This document shows positions 9,027 to 17,104 of a stretch of 64,000 bases of DNA, one piece after another. The translations under genes were made by a program, and so were the position numbers. Location of the stretch: contig CAVVIT010000007.1 in the NCBI GenBank assembly GCA_963748405.1, positions 558,001-622,000 of the forward strand. Reading direction: 5' to 3'. Under the pieces are notes generated by a model. That model was not told the origin of the DNA, searched no databases, and was given only the letters and a program-made list of their open reading frames with translations. Each line of letters begins with the position of its first letter. The stretch's first letter is position 1. The stretch is from Fen-1273 sp963748405. Its GTDB lineage: Bacteria; Bacteroidota; Ignavibacteria; UBA10030; UBA6906.

Positions 9027-9364
9027 CTACGAGAGGGGGGGAGGGGCGGAGCTCGTGCGGTTGAAGTCCCGCGGGAAATGCGGGGAAGGCCGGATAATGC
9101 GAAGAAAGCGGTGAACTGGCGGCGAGCAAGCGCCGGCCCCGGGGCGTCCTGCTCGAATATATGACCTGCGGTGAAGAGGCAGGCGAAACAGGTCCCCGAA
9201 TCGGATGCCGCAGCACGCCCGGGGGCATGCCCGACACCGAGGACTAGGTGGCCGTTCCCGCTCGCCGGCAGGTCGTCCGTGTGCAGCATCCCGAGTGACA
9301 CGATGAGCGGGATGTACGCGACGACGAGGAGTATGCGGACGTTATGTCGGAACGAGACGGACAT
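9027..9364 (-). CDS. Small exported CxxC protein, apparent single-base frameshift near its 3' end
   Basis: ATG 9364 opens a frame with a hydrophobic N segment (RILLVVAYIPLIVSLGML), a mid CFAC motif and a C-terminal RAPP. As read, the frame has no stop and runs in phase into the downstream receptor. Adding one C to the run at 9035-9041 (7 G on the plus strand) gives an immediate TAG at 9027-9029, ending the protein at about 112 residues just after RAPP. A second protein with the same plan is at 24485-24793. The pattern recalls DUF2946-like small proteins found near metal-related receptors; this is an inference, not a match I could run. Confidence 0.5.
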
Positions 9365-9410
9365 GGCTATAGTATGTAACGAACAAGGGCCAAAAAAGTT
9401 CCGGCACGGC

Positions 9411-9465
9411 CCGGATTGCCCCGCCTTCGGCGGGACGCAAAGAACGCGCTCCGATCGCAATGACG
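9411..9465. repeat. Dispersed palindromic repeat, copy 2 (inverted)
   Basis: Positions 9411-9448 are the exact reverse complement of 6433-6470, and the end at 9459-9465 matches the CGTCATT box of copy 1. Together the two copies bracket the CxxC gene and the TonB-dependent receptor. Copy 2 lies between the Omp85-type gene and the small CxxC gene, both on the minus strand. Confidence 0.8.
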
Positions 9466-9477
9466 CGGTGTGCGCGG

Positions 9478-10602
9478 TCAAAACGCCTCGAGTATGGAGA
9501 AATAGAGCTCCGAGGAGTCCCGTCCCGACCCGAAATCGAGCCTGACGCCGAGCCGTTCATCCTCGACGACGATGAACCGTATGCCGGCTCCCGCGGAGTA
9601 CTTGATCCCGGGGGTCGTGAACCGGTCGAGAGTTCCGGCCACTTCTCCCGCGGAGACGAATGTCGCGAATGCGAACCGCCAGAAAAGAGGGAGCCTGTAT
9701 TCCGCCTGCACGACCGCCATGTCGTTGTCCCGGAACCGCCCCTGGAAATACCCCCGCGTGTTGACATCCCCGCCGAGCTCCGCCATCGTGTAAAACGGCT
9801 CCACACCCCGGACGAGCTCGACGAGTCCCTGGAGCGCGACGGTGTGTGATCCAAAAACGGGGAAGAACTTCCGCGCGTCCAGGTCGTACCTGTTGAAATT
9901 GAACGAGCTCCCGCTCGCGTGGCCGTACAACATCGCCTTGAGCTTGACGTACTCCCCCGTGCGGGAGGAGAATATGTTGTCACGCGTGTCGTACATCGCC
10001 ACGAAGCCGGCGCCGGATGAGAGGCCTCCCCTGGAGCCCGGAACCGATCCGGCGGCGATGCTCCCGCCGGGATCCGACGCGAGTATCCGGTCGTCCCTGA
10101 TTTCGGCGGCGATCCCCGCGTTCAGTCCTTCGCCTTCGTCCGTGCGGGCGAGATTCCGCGTGAACTCCGCATCCCCGCCTCTCCAGAGCGGCGTGTAGTT
10201 GTCGACGGGGTCCTTCGGGCTCCCGTTTCCCACGCCGTAGAAATCAAACGGTATCTTTTTGTAGTCGAAGCCCCCGGACCAGTGGTAGAGGCCCCCGCCG
10301 AAGTAGAAATCGTAGTCCACGCCGGTCGAAATCTGTTTCTTCTGCGTGTACGTCACTCCGCCGGAGACGCTGGAGGGGCGGGCGGCGCTCCCCGTGTCCC
10401 CCCCCGGCCGGAAGTAATAGAGTCCGACCGCGCCGCCGGCGAACCCGGTCTCGGGGGCGTATTTCGCGAACGGGGCGCCGACGAACCCCCTGCCCGATTC
10501 GCTTCCTGTGGAGTCACCGGCAAACGCGGAAACCGCGGTCGAAATCGCGAGGAGCACGTATGCGGAGCGGCGAACGATCGATGGGACGGGGGGGCAGGGC
10601 AT
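9478..10602 (-). CDS. Omp85-type surface-antigen beta-barrel protein
   Basis: The 374-residue outer-membrane barrel has a signal peptide ending near SAFAG and no recognisable POTRA domains. The C-terminal half has the features of the bacterial surface antigen (BamA-type barrel) family: YDTRDN, the strand motif GGDVNTRGYFQGRFRDNDM (equivalent to the conserved RG-G-R loop), and a final strand ending in Phe. Such POTRA-less barrels are common in this group; their cargo is usually unknown. ATG 10602 is selected so that the signal peptide is N-terminal; a longer open frame runs upstream over a terminator. It is probably a single-gene transcript. Confidence 0.8.
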   Translation of the reverse strand: MPCPPVPSIVRRSAYVLLAISTAVSAFAGDSTGSESGRGFVGAPFAKYAPETGFAGGAVGLYYFRPGGDTGSAARPSSVSGGVTYTQKKQISTGVDYDFYFGGGLYHWSGGFDYKKIPFDFYGVGNGSPKDPVDNYTPLWRGGDAEFTRNLARTDEGEGLNAGIAAEIRDDRILASDPGGSIAAGSVPGSRGGLSSGAGFVAMYDTRDNIFSSRTGEYVKLKAMLYGHASGSSFNFNRYDLDARKFFPVFGSHTVALQGLVELVRGVEPFYTMAELGGDVNTRGYFQGRFRDNDMAVVQAEYRLPLFWRFAFATFVSAGEVAGTLDRFTTPGIKYSAGAGIRFIVVEDERLGVRLDFGSGRDSSELYFSILEAF

Positions 10603-10666
10603 TGTCGGAAAAGGTTTGAGTGTACAACAGAACCCCCGGGGGGAAAGTTCACCTCCCCCGAACAAC

Positions 10667-10693
10667 AAAAAAGGGCACCCTCGCGGGTGCCCT
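10667..10693 (-). terminator. Rho-independent terminator downstream of the T9SS cargo gene
   Basis: On the minus strand, a 9-bp stem (plus-strand AGGGCACCC 10672-10680 with GGGTGCCCT 10685-10693) with a TCGC loop is followed by six T residues. It lies 24 nt past the stop of the gene ending at 10718. Confidence 0.9.
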
Positions 10694-10717
10694 CGTGTTT
10701 CTCCCCTGACGGACGAC

Positions 10718-12259
10718 CTACTTCAAAAGGACCATCTTCATCGTGCTGACATACGATCCCGCCGTGAGCCGGTAGATGTAGATCCCGCTCGAGAGCCGGG
10801 AGCCGTCAAACTTCACCGTGTGGACCCCTGCAGTGACCGTCCCGTTCACGAGCGTGGCGACTTCCTGTCCGAGCATGTTGTAGACTCTGAGCTGGACGGT
10901 TGCCGCCGACGGGAGATTGAACTGGACGTTCGTCGAGGGGTTGAACGGATTCGGGTAATTCTGCGCGAGCGCAAACCGGTCGGGGAGCGCGCTCCCGGGT
11001 TCGGGCGCGATCGCCGTCGTGCCGAGTATCGTTCCGTTGTAGTCCCCGAGGAACCTTCTCTGTTTGTAGGTGATCGACGAATTCTGGCCGTTCACCCCGT
11101 ACCAGTACGAGACGCCCAGGTAGTTGTACGACGTGTCGGGGACCATATCACCGAAATTCTGCAGCGTGAGATTGCCGATATTCAGGTGGACGTCGAACCC
11201 GTTCCACGTCATAGGCTGAGGCCTGTATGCGTATCCGCCGGAGCGCTCCGCCCTCGCCAGGAACGAATCCACCGCGGCGGTGGCAGGCAGGACCGTCAGC
11301 GGGTCCACGTTCTTGACCCAGCTCCACTGTGAAGAATCCATCGCCTGTACCTGGACACCGAACGTCTGGAGACGGCATATGAAGCTCGTCTGGAGCGTCG
11401 TCCCGGTGTAGTCGAATTCCCACTGGCTTCCCCTCCCCAGCGAATCGATCGAACTCCCCTGTATGACCCTCAGCGTGCGCGGGCTTGAAAAGGTTCCGCT
11501 GTGCGCGTTGACGGAATCAAGCGCATCCTTGAACCGGTAGGGGAGCGTCGTCGTAAATGGGATTGACACGCCCGTGAGGCTGATGCCGTTGACCACGATC
11601 TGACTCCCCGTTCCCACGACGTCCCCCGTGCTCGGGTCGATGGATCCGTCGCCGTTGACGTCTTTCGCGGCGAGCGGGTAGTACGTCCCGTTGGGAACAT
11701 ACGGCACCGTGAAATTCCCCCCCGCGTCGGCGATCGTGCCCGCGACAAACGTCGGATCACCCTGTGAAAGCGAATTGGCGCTCAGTGCGACGAATGCACC
11801 CGCCGTTCCGACGCCGCTCGTGCCGCTCGTGACGGTTCCGCCAACGGTCGTCGTCGGGAACGATGCGCCGGTCGTGAAGTAGAACGGGTACGAGGATGCC
11901 ATCACCACGTGGCTCGCGCTCCGGGCCGAGTAGATTGCGGCGAAATACGGCTTCGCGGCGCTCAGGCGCACGGTGAGATTGACGGTCTTTTTGTCGCCGC
12001 TGAACGACACGGCGGTAAGCGAATCAAAATTCGTGATGATGCAGTTCGCGCTTCCCTTTCCCTGCAGCCCGAAAAACGTCGTGTCGACGACGTCGCTGAA
12101 CGTGATGCTCACCGTCGTCGTGCTTGCCGAAACGTTCGTGGTCAGGTTTGCCGGAACCGTGGACACGACTCCGAATGTAACCGATGTGCCTTCCGTCTGC
12201 TGCGAAAAGCCGATGGCTGCTGTAAAAAGGCAAAGAAGGACAATTGTGACGCTCTTCAT
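10718..12259 (-). CDS. Secreted protein with Ig-like domain and T9SS C-terminal sorting domain
   Basis: The 513-residue protein starts with a signal peptide (MKSVTIVLLCLFTAAIGFSQ). An Ig-like domain follows (about 25-130, with VPANLTTNVS and VSITFSDVVD), then a region containing DVNGDGSIDPSTG, which resembles an EF-hand or dockerin calcium loop. The C-terminal 85 residues carry the T9SS sorting fold: NYPNPFNPST, LRVYNMLGQEVATL, then the G-x-H-x-V-x-F-D and SGIYIYRL segments. It should therefore be exported and attached or released by type IX secretion. ATG 12259 has GGAGGGA upstream. No enzymatic motif was recognised. Confidence 0.87.
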   Translation of the reverse strand: MKSVTIVLLCLFTAAIGFSQQTEGTSVTFGVVSTVPANLTTNVSASTTTVSITFSDVVDTTFFGLQGKGSANCIITNFDSLTAVSFSGDKKTVNLTVRLSAAKPYFAAIYSARSASHVVMASSYPFYFTTGASFPTTTVGGTVTSGTSGVGTAGAFVALSANSLSQGDPTFVAGTIADAGGNFTVPYVPNGTYYPLAAKDVNGDGSIDPSTGDVVGTGSQIVVNGISLTGVSIPFTTTLPYRFKDALDSVNAHSGTFSSPRTLRVIQGSSIDSLGRGSQWEFDYTGTTLQTSFICRLQTFGVQVQAMDSSQWSWVKNVDPLTVLPATAAVDSFLARAERSGGYAYRPQPMTWNGFDVHLNIGNLTLQNFGDMVPDTSYNYLGVSYWYGVNGQNSSITYKQRRFLGDYNGTILGTTAIAPEPGSALPDRFALAQNYPNPFNPSTNVQFNLPSAATVQLRVYNMLGQEVATLVNGTVTAGVHTVKFDGSRLSSGIYIYRLTAGSYVSTMKMVLLK

Positions 12260-12399
12260 GGGGACTCCCTCCGAAATGTGATGTAACAATTTGCACGTTC
12301 CTATCACATTGGAAGGTGACGAGAGACACAATTCTGCGAATACGATTGAATATACGTTGACGAACGTACGAGCCCCTCAGCCGATCGTCCGGGCAGGGG

Positions 12400-13389
12400 T
12401 CATTTCAGGTCCTGGAGGAAATCGTCAACCGCCTTCATGAACATCCGTGGTTGATCCACGAACGTCATGTGACCGCTTTTGGGCAAAATGACAAGTTTTG
12501 ACCCGGGTATGAGTCCGTTCATCTCGCGTGCCAGAGCGGGGGAGCATTCGTCGTTATCCCCGGCCGTGATGAGCGTCGGGACGTGTATCGTTCCAAGCTT
12601 GCCGGCGTATTCCGCCGACTTGAGATTTCCGTCGATGACGAATTCGCCGTCTGCCCCCCACATCTCCCTGTACAGGTCCCACGACATGTTCCCCGCCGAG
12701 GAGGGACTGTAGTTCGGATCAGGGTGGTTCTGGTAGAGATACGGAAAGTAGCCCTCCCCCCAGGCCGCGGCCATGTAGTCGTCCGTGTAGCGGTTCTTTT
12801 CGAATTCCCTCCCGTGCCCGTACAGCCCGGCGGATTCCAGATTCCGTATGCGTGTCCGCAGTTCCGGCGTCATCTTCTCCATCATCTGCCGGAAGACGCC
12901 GTTCATCTCCGTCGTGCTGTGGAACGTGCTGCAGAGTACCAGGTGAGAGAGGTTCGCCTGGTACTTCAGCGCGTACGCTTCGGCGAGGACCCCGCCGCAC
13001 GAATGTCCCAGGAGGTCGATCCGGCCGAGACCGAGGGATGTGCGGACGGCCTCCACGTCTTCGACCATCGCCTCCACCGTATAACCGGAAGGGTCCTCCA
13101 GTTTCTCGGATTTTCCGGATCCCCGCTCGTCGATGAATATGATCCTGTGCGAACGGGCAAGGGGGAGGAGGTAGGGGAGGAAGTAATCGTGCGAGGCTCC
13201 CGGGCCCCCGTGAAGGAGAACGAGGGGAGCGCCCGCGCCGAGCTCGGTATAGTAGATGAGCACGCCGTGAGCGTCGACGAACCCTTCCTGAACGGGATAG
13301 ACGTTCGCGGGGGTGGTGTGCCCCGTGCAGCCGGAAACGAGCGCAGCCGCCAGTGCGGCGCCGACCAGCGAATGACTGATGCAGGTCAT
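12400..13389 (-). CDS. Alpha/beta-hydrolase lipoprotein, proline iminopeptidase-like (family S33)
   Basis: The 329-residue hydrolase has a lipoprotein signal (LVSGC, Cys21). The core shows the HGGPG oxyanion motif (60-64) that marks S33 prolyl aminopeptidases, the nucleophile elbow GHSCGG (Ser130), an acid in GDNDECSP and a His in KSGHMTF. DERGSGKS is also typical of the family. The catalytic triad is complete. It would act in the periplasm or at the outer membrane on small peptides or esters. The start is ATG 13389, because longer frames precede the promoter boxes. Confidence 0.85.
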   Translation of the reverse strand: MTCISHSLVGAALAAALVSGCTGHTTPANVYPVQEGFVDAHGVLIYYTELGAGAPLVLLHGGPGASHDYFLPYLLPLARSHRIIFIDERGSGKSEKLEDPSGYTVEAMVEDVEAVRTSLGLGRIDLLGHSCGGVLAEAYALKYQANLSHLVLCSTFHSTTEMNGVFRQMMEKMTPELRTRIRNLESAGLYGHGREFEKNRYTDDYMAAAWGEGYFPYLYQNHPDPNYSPSSAGNMSWDLYREMWGADGEFVIDGNLKSAEYAGKLGTIHVPTLITAGDNDECSPALAREMNGLIPGSKLVILPKSGHMTFVDQPRMFMKAVDDFLQDLK

Positions 13390-13420
13390 GGAGGACTCCA
13401 GTGTGGTGGGGAATGCGTCC

Positions 13421-13449
13421 AATATAGAGCGAACCGCCGAGAGCCACAA
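13421..13449 (-). promoter_or_regulatory. Candidate promoter for the S33-like hydrolase
   Basis: Minus-strand TTGTGG (plus 13444-13449), a 17-nt spacer and TATATT (plus 13421-13426) lie about 31 nt before the start codon. Confidence 0.5.
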
Positions 13450-13482
13450 GTCCCCGCCTGCTCCGCATCGCTGCGCGCCGGG

Positions 13483-14217
13483 CTACTTATCTCCGGAGAG
13501 CTCGAACTTGAACGGGAACGTCACCCAGACCGATACCGGTCCGTCATTCATGTAGGCGGGGGTAAAGAGGAACTGCTTCGCTGCATCGATGGCGGGTTGG
13601 TTGAATATGTCCGCATCGCTCTGAATGATCTCGACGTCTTTCGGTTTCCCTTCCCTGTCGACCCAGATCTTGACCCAGACCTTTCCCTGGAGTCCCGTCC
13701 TGACGGCCATGTCCGGGTACTTCGGCTCGACGCTCTTGATGATCACCGGTTCCTTCTCGACGGCGACATAGTCTGCCGGCGGGGATTCGTCGTCCTGTAT
13801 CTTGATGTCCCCCGCGACCCCCGTCCCCCCCTCGGTTCCGCTGCCGCTTCCGCCGGGACCGCTCCCCAGGTTCATTTCCTGCTGCGTGGCGAGCGTCTGT
13901 TCCGGGCTCACCTCGAGATCGGGGACGGGAACGGGAACGCCGACGTCCGGCCTCGCCTTCGGCGCCGAGAGGGCGAAGGGGGGAGGCGTGTTTTCGCCGC
14001 TGATCGACGGCGGCGGCCCAAGTTCGCTGTACCTGAGGAGCCTGACATGGACTGCGGGAGGCTCAACCGTTCCGAGGAAGTCGAGGAGGTAATACGAACC
14101 GATGACGCACAGGTGGAGGGCGACCGCGATGGCCAGCCCCCTGCGGAGGTACGTGGAATACAGGGACTGTAATTCACTCGCGCCGTATGACGGGCGCCCG
14201 GGGTTCCTGTCGTTCAC
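13483..14217 (-). CDS. tonB: TonB energy-transducing protein
   Basis: The 244-residue protein has one N-terminal membrane span (about 20-42), a Pro/Gly-rich linker and a C-terminal TonB domain. The domain includes EPKYPDMAVRTGLQGKVWVK, VDREGKPKDVEII, and FTPAYMNDGPVSVWVTFPFKF. It would couple the proton motive force to the TonB-dependent receptors; three such receptors are in this window. GTG 14217 is preferred, with GGGGAG at a good distance; ATG 14244 is an alternative but would overlap the divergent marC promoter. No exbB/exbD is seen nearby. Confidence 0.88.
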   Translation of the reverse strand: MNDRNPGRPSYGASELQSLYSTYLRRGLAIAVALHLCVIGSYYLLDFLGTVEPPAVHVRLLRYSELGPPPSISGENTPPPFALSAPKARPDVGVPVPVPDLEVSPEQTLATQQEMNLGSGPGGSGSGTEGGTGVAGDIKIQDDESPPADYVAVEKEPVIIKSVEPKYPDMAVRTGLQGKVWVKIWVDREGKPKDVEIIQSDADIFNQPAIDAAKQFLFTPAYMNDGPVSVWVTFPFKFELSGDK

Positions 14218-14243
14218 GAGAGAGTCTCCCCGGCGAGTCTCCA

Positions 14244-14272
14244 TTGACAGGAAGCGGCGAAGGGGGTATATT
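14244..14272 (+). promoter_or_regulatory. Strong sigma70-like promoter for the MarC-family gene
   Basis: A perfect TTGACA (14244-14249), a 17-nt spacer and TATATT (14267-14272) lie 32 nt upstream of ATG 14305. It sits in the gap between the divergent tonB and MarC genes. Confidence 0.7.
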
Positions 14273-14304
14273 GATCCCCAGTCCTCCTCAATCCCGGATG
14301 GTCC

Positions 14305-14973
14305 ATGAAACCGATCGCAGAATTCTTCTCGTGGGTGGGCGTTGCGTTCATTACGCTCCTCCCGATCATCAACCCGGTCAGCACCGCCGTACTCCTTCTG
14401 AGCATCAGCTCCCATCTCTCCAAAGAAGAGCGCAACCGCCAGATCACGCGCGCCTGCATGTACATGACGGCGCTTCTCGTCGTCTTTCTCCTCGGGGGCC
14501 ACTTCATCATGGTGGCGTTCGGCATATCGATACCCGGGATCCGGATCGCCGGGGGGCTCGTCATCGGCGTCCTCGGATTCCGGATGCTTTTTCCCGACGA
14601 AGGGCAGATATCAAGCGAAGGGAAGGAGGAGGCGAAGGAGAAGCTTGACATCTCGTTCAGCCCGCTTGCCATGCCCAGCCTGAGCGGACCGGGGGCGCTC
14701 GCGGTGGTGATCACGATGTCTTCATCCATCGACGTCCGCCACGGGATCGACAAGATACTCGCATTCGCGGGGGTCATACTCGCCATCGTTCTCACGGCGA
14801 TCATCTCCTGGCTCGTCCTCCGGGGCGCGGGCGCCATGCGCCGGCTCCTGGGCGTCAACGGGATCAACAGCCTCTCGAGGATCATGGGATTCCTTCTCAT
14901 TTGCATTGGCATCCAGTTCGTCGTCAACGGCGTGAGGGACCTGTCGCTCGATACGTCTTTCTGGCAGGGGTAA
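14305..14973 (+). CDS. MarC family integral membrane protein
   Basis: The 222-residue protein has about six hydrophobic segments in the MarC/NAAT pattern. The N-terminal LLPIINPVSTAVLLLSIS helix and the internal repeat SPLAMPSLSGPGALAVVI carry the family's conserved Pro/Asn/Gly positions. The family sits in the inner membrane; members have been described as possible amino-acid transporters, but the true substrate is generally unknown. It is a single gene with its own promoter. A GC-rich palindrome follows about 47 nt after the stop. Confidence 0.88.
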   Translation: MKPIAEFFSWVGVAFITLLPIINPVSTAVLLLSISSHLSKEERNRQITRACMYMTALLVVFLLGGHFIMVAFGISIPGIRIAGGLVIGVLGFRMLFPDEGQISSEGKEEAKEKLDISFSPLAMPSLSGPGALAVVITMSSSIDVRHGIDKILAFAGVILAIVLTAIISWLVLRGAGAMRRLLGVNGINSLSRIMGFLLICIGIQFVVNGVRDLSLDTSFWQG

Positions 14974-15020
14974 CCATAGTCAAAAATGGCATCATTTCCA
15001 CGCGCATTTGAGCTGTTTTG

Positions 15021-15044
15021 GGGGCAGGTGCGTGCACCTGCCCC
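15021..15044. other. Perfect palindromic hairpin after the MarC gene
   Basis: An 11-bp inverted repeat (GGGGCAGGTGC with GCACCTGCCCC) is separated by 2 nt. No T tract follows on either strand, so it is either a Rho-assisted stop, a protein site or a dispersed repeat. The rest of the 14974-15228 gap holds a promoter and no gene. Confidence 0.6.
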
Positions 15045-15110
15045 GGGCGCAAAGAAATCGACACCCTCTCGCCCGGCAGGCAAATATTTCGGGCAATGGG
15101 CCCCCCGCGC

Positions 15111-15140
15111 TTGACATTCGAAAGACCCCGTTGCTATATT
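15111..15140 (+). promoter_or_regulatory. Candidate promoter upstream of the insertion sequence
   Basis: TTGACA (15111-15116), an 18-nt spacer and TATATT (15135-15140). It lies outside the insertion sequence, 89 nt before its left CTAG, and points toward the VOC gene that now lies beyond the element. It was probably that gene's original promoter. Confidence 0.55.
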
Positions 15141-15228
15141 CGGTTGTCTTTTCCATGTGTCCTCCCACTCTCTCGCAACGTGCTTCGTGATTCCACGCTT
15201 TTCCTTTTCAGTCCCATCACCCACCACA

Positions 15229-17091
15229 CTAGAGGTGCGGCCGAAAACCCCGGCCTGAGTTTGTGTGTGTGGCATGATGATTGCGTTATGTGTTGGACAC
15301 ACACGATGTCCAATCAAAACTGGCCTGAACGTGTTCAAGAAACGTGACGCACAAGAGTCGCTTCTCAATTGTAACAATCAGTTTCTCAATATTGTGGGAC
15401 GGGATACCTTCTACGGATTTCTCTGTGAGCATCATCATGAGATCTTCTCGGACGAGGAGTTCGCGTTTCTCTACTGCAAGGATAACGGTCGACCTGCTAC
15501 TCCTCCGAGCATGCTCGCAGTGGGACTCCTGCTTCAGATCTACGATAAAGTCTCGGATGAAGAAGCATCCCGGCGCGCACACTTTGATATCCAGTGGCAG
15601 GTAGCGCTCGGTGTCCCCGTTGGGAGCCGCCCATTCGCCAAGAGCACGCTGCAACTGTTCCGCTCGCAACTGGTCATCCACGAGAAGGCCGGCGATATCT
15701 TCAAGAAGTCGCTCGCCTATGCAAAGAGCGTCGGGTATCTGAAGTCGCGCAAGCTCAAGATCGCCCTGGACACCACCCCGATCTTCGGCCGGGGGGCAGT
15801 CAAGGATACCTACAACCTGCTTGCCGACGGGATTGTCAAGCTCATGAGCGCTCTGGCCAGGAGAGAAAGTCTCAAGGTCGCTACGTGGGCAGCTCACCAT
15901 GATCTTTCCCGGTATCTCGCGTCCAGTATCAAAGGAACAGTCGAAATCAACTGGGACGATCCTTCCGAGCGCAAAGCCTTTCTCGTTGGTATTGTTGCCG
16001 ATGCCGACAGGCTCCTCCTCCTTGCCAGGACTGCCCGGAAGAAGTGTCCCAGGAACAGTCCGGAGGCTCTTGAAATCACTCAGGCGGCGGAGCTTCTTTC
16101 CTCACTCCTGGCCCAGGATATCGAGCGCACGGAGGAGGGTGTCCCGGCAATCAAACAGGGCGTTGCCAAAGACCGGATTGTCTCGGTACACGATCCTGAG
16201 GAACGCCACGGACGCAAGAGCAAGAGTGGCCGCTTCGATGGCCACAAGGCGGCAATCGCCGTCGATGTGAAATCCCAGCTCATTACCGCCGCCGACATCC
16301 TGCCCGGCAACAGCCACGATCAGACGGGAGCACTCGATCTGGTCGAGGCAACAGAAGAGAACACCGCTACAACGGTCGAACTCACCCTCGGTGACTGTGC
16401 CTATGGTGGCGGAGCCACCCGGAAGGAGTTCAAGGACGCCGACCGGGTCCTTCTTGCCAAAGCTCCACATCTCCAGCACCGTCCGGAGATGTTCTCCAAG
16501 GATGACTTCCGCGTGAGTCCCCGGAGTGCGTTTGTCGAATGCCCGAACGATGTCCGCACCACCAACTACCGTGACGGCGCCCAGTTGCCGAGTGGGGAAC
16601 GATACCGGGACTTCGCCTTCCCGAAGAACAAATGCCGAAAGTGTCCACTTGCTCCTCACTGTGTCGGACACCCCGGGAAGGATCACCGGATCTTCAGGGT
16701 CCATCCCCAGGAACACCTCTTGAGGAATGCCCGGAGGGAGCAACGCTCAGCCCGCTTCAAACGACTGTACAGACTCAGGCAAGCCGCCGAGCACCGTATT
16801 GCCCGTCTCTCGCAACTCGGGATGCGTCAGGCACGGTACATTGGCAGAACCAAGACACTTTTCCAGCTCCTGTTGACGGCGACGGTGGCCAATCTGACGC
16901 TCATGGCCTCCGCAGAGGCCTATCGCCTTATTTTTGTCCTTGTTACACTTTATATAGCCCTCTGGATCAGTTCCATTGCTCTCCAGGTCACTCAGGGAGC
17001 CCGACGGTGGATCAGAGGAATTATCACACTCACGAACGTGGACCGGACCTCAACCCTCCTCCAAACGGGGAGTTCTTGTCCGGGCCTCTAG
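15229..17091 (+). mobile_element. IS1182-like insertion sequence flanked by CTAG
   Basis: CTAG occurs at both edges (15229-15232 and 17088-17091). The sequence immediately inside them forms imperfect inverted repeats of about 19 nt starting AGG..CGG.C (13 of 19 positions match). The element is about 1.86 kb and contains one transposase frame. The CTAG pair is either a 4-bp target duplication or a palindromic target. Base composition is lower in GC than its surroundings, consistent with recent acquisition. Confidence 0.8.
15331..17091 (+). CDS. IS1182-like DDE transposase
   Basis: The 586-residue protein opens with VFKKRDAQESLLN, the usual start style of the family, then a DUF772-like helix-rich N domain. 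The DDE core shows Asp in LDTTPIFGRG, Asp in LGDCAYGGG and Glu in RQAAEHRIARL. A CxxC...C cluster (KCRKCPLAPHC) lies before the last catalytic residue, as is common in the group. The frame appears intact. GTG 15331 is chosen by family length; an open frame also extends back to ATG 15265. The last 60 residues are hydrophobic and unusual, and the stop TAG lies inside the flanking CTAG. Confidence 0.88.
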   Translation: MFKKRDAQESLLNCNNQFLNIVGRDTFYGFLCEHHHEIFSDEEFAFLYCKDNGRPATPPSMLAVGLLLQIYDKVSDEEASRRAHFDIQWQVALGVPVGSRPFAKSTLQLFRSQLVIHEKAGDIFKKSLAYAKSVGYLKSRKLKIALDTTPIFGRGAVKDTYNLLADGIVKLMSALARRESLKVATWAAHHDLSRYLASSIKGTVEINWDDPSERKAFLVGIVADADRLLLLARTARKKCPRNSPEALEITQAAELLSSLLAQDIERTEEGVPAIKQGVAKDRIVSVHDPEERHGRKSKSGRFDGHKAAIAVDVKSQLITAADILPGNSHDQTGALDLVEATEENTATTVELTLGDCAYGGGATRKEFKDADRVLLAKAPHLQHRPEMFSKDDFRVSPRSAFVECPNDVRTTNYRDGAQLPSGERYRDFAFPKNKCRKCPLAPHCVGHPGKDHRIFRVHPQEHLLRNARREQRSARFKRLYRLRQAAEHRIARLSQLGMRQARYIGRTKTLFQLLLTATVANLTLMASAEAYRLIFVLVTLYIALWISSIALQVTQGARRWIRGIITLTNVDRTSTLLQTGSSCPGL

Positions 17092-17104
17092 AAAGGAGTC
17101 GGTC

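Noticed and set aside
8893..9027. A genuine fusion of the CxxC protein to the TonB-dependent receptor
   Set aside because: The receptor has its own signal peptide and ribosome-binding site, and a one-base change restores a normal stop for the small gene.
12583..14172. A 529-codon plus-strand frame
   Set aside because: It lies antisense to an S33-like hydrolase and to tonB, and shows no domain or start signal.
14974..15228. A regulatory RNA in the gap before the insertion sequence
   Set aside because: The palindrome and promoter are clear, but no conserved RNA fold could be recognised.
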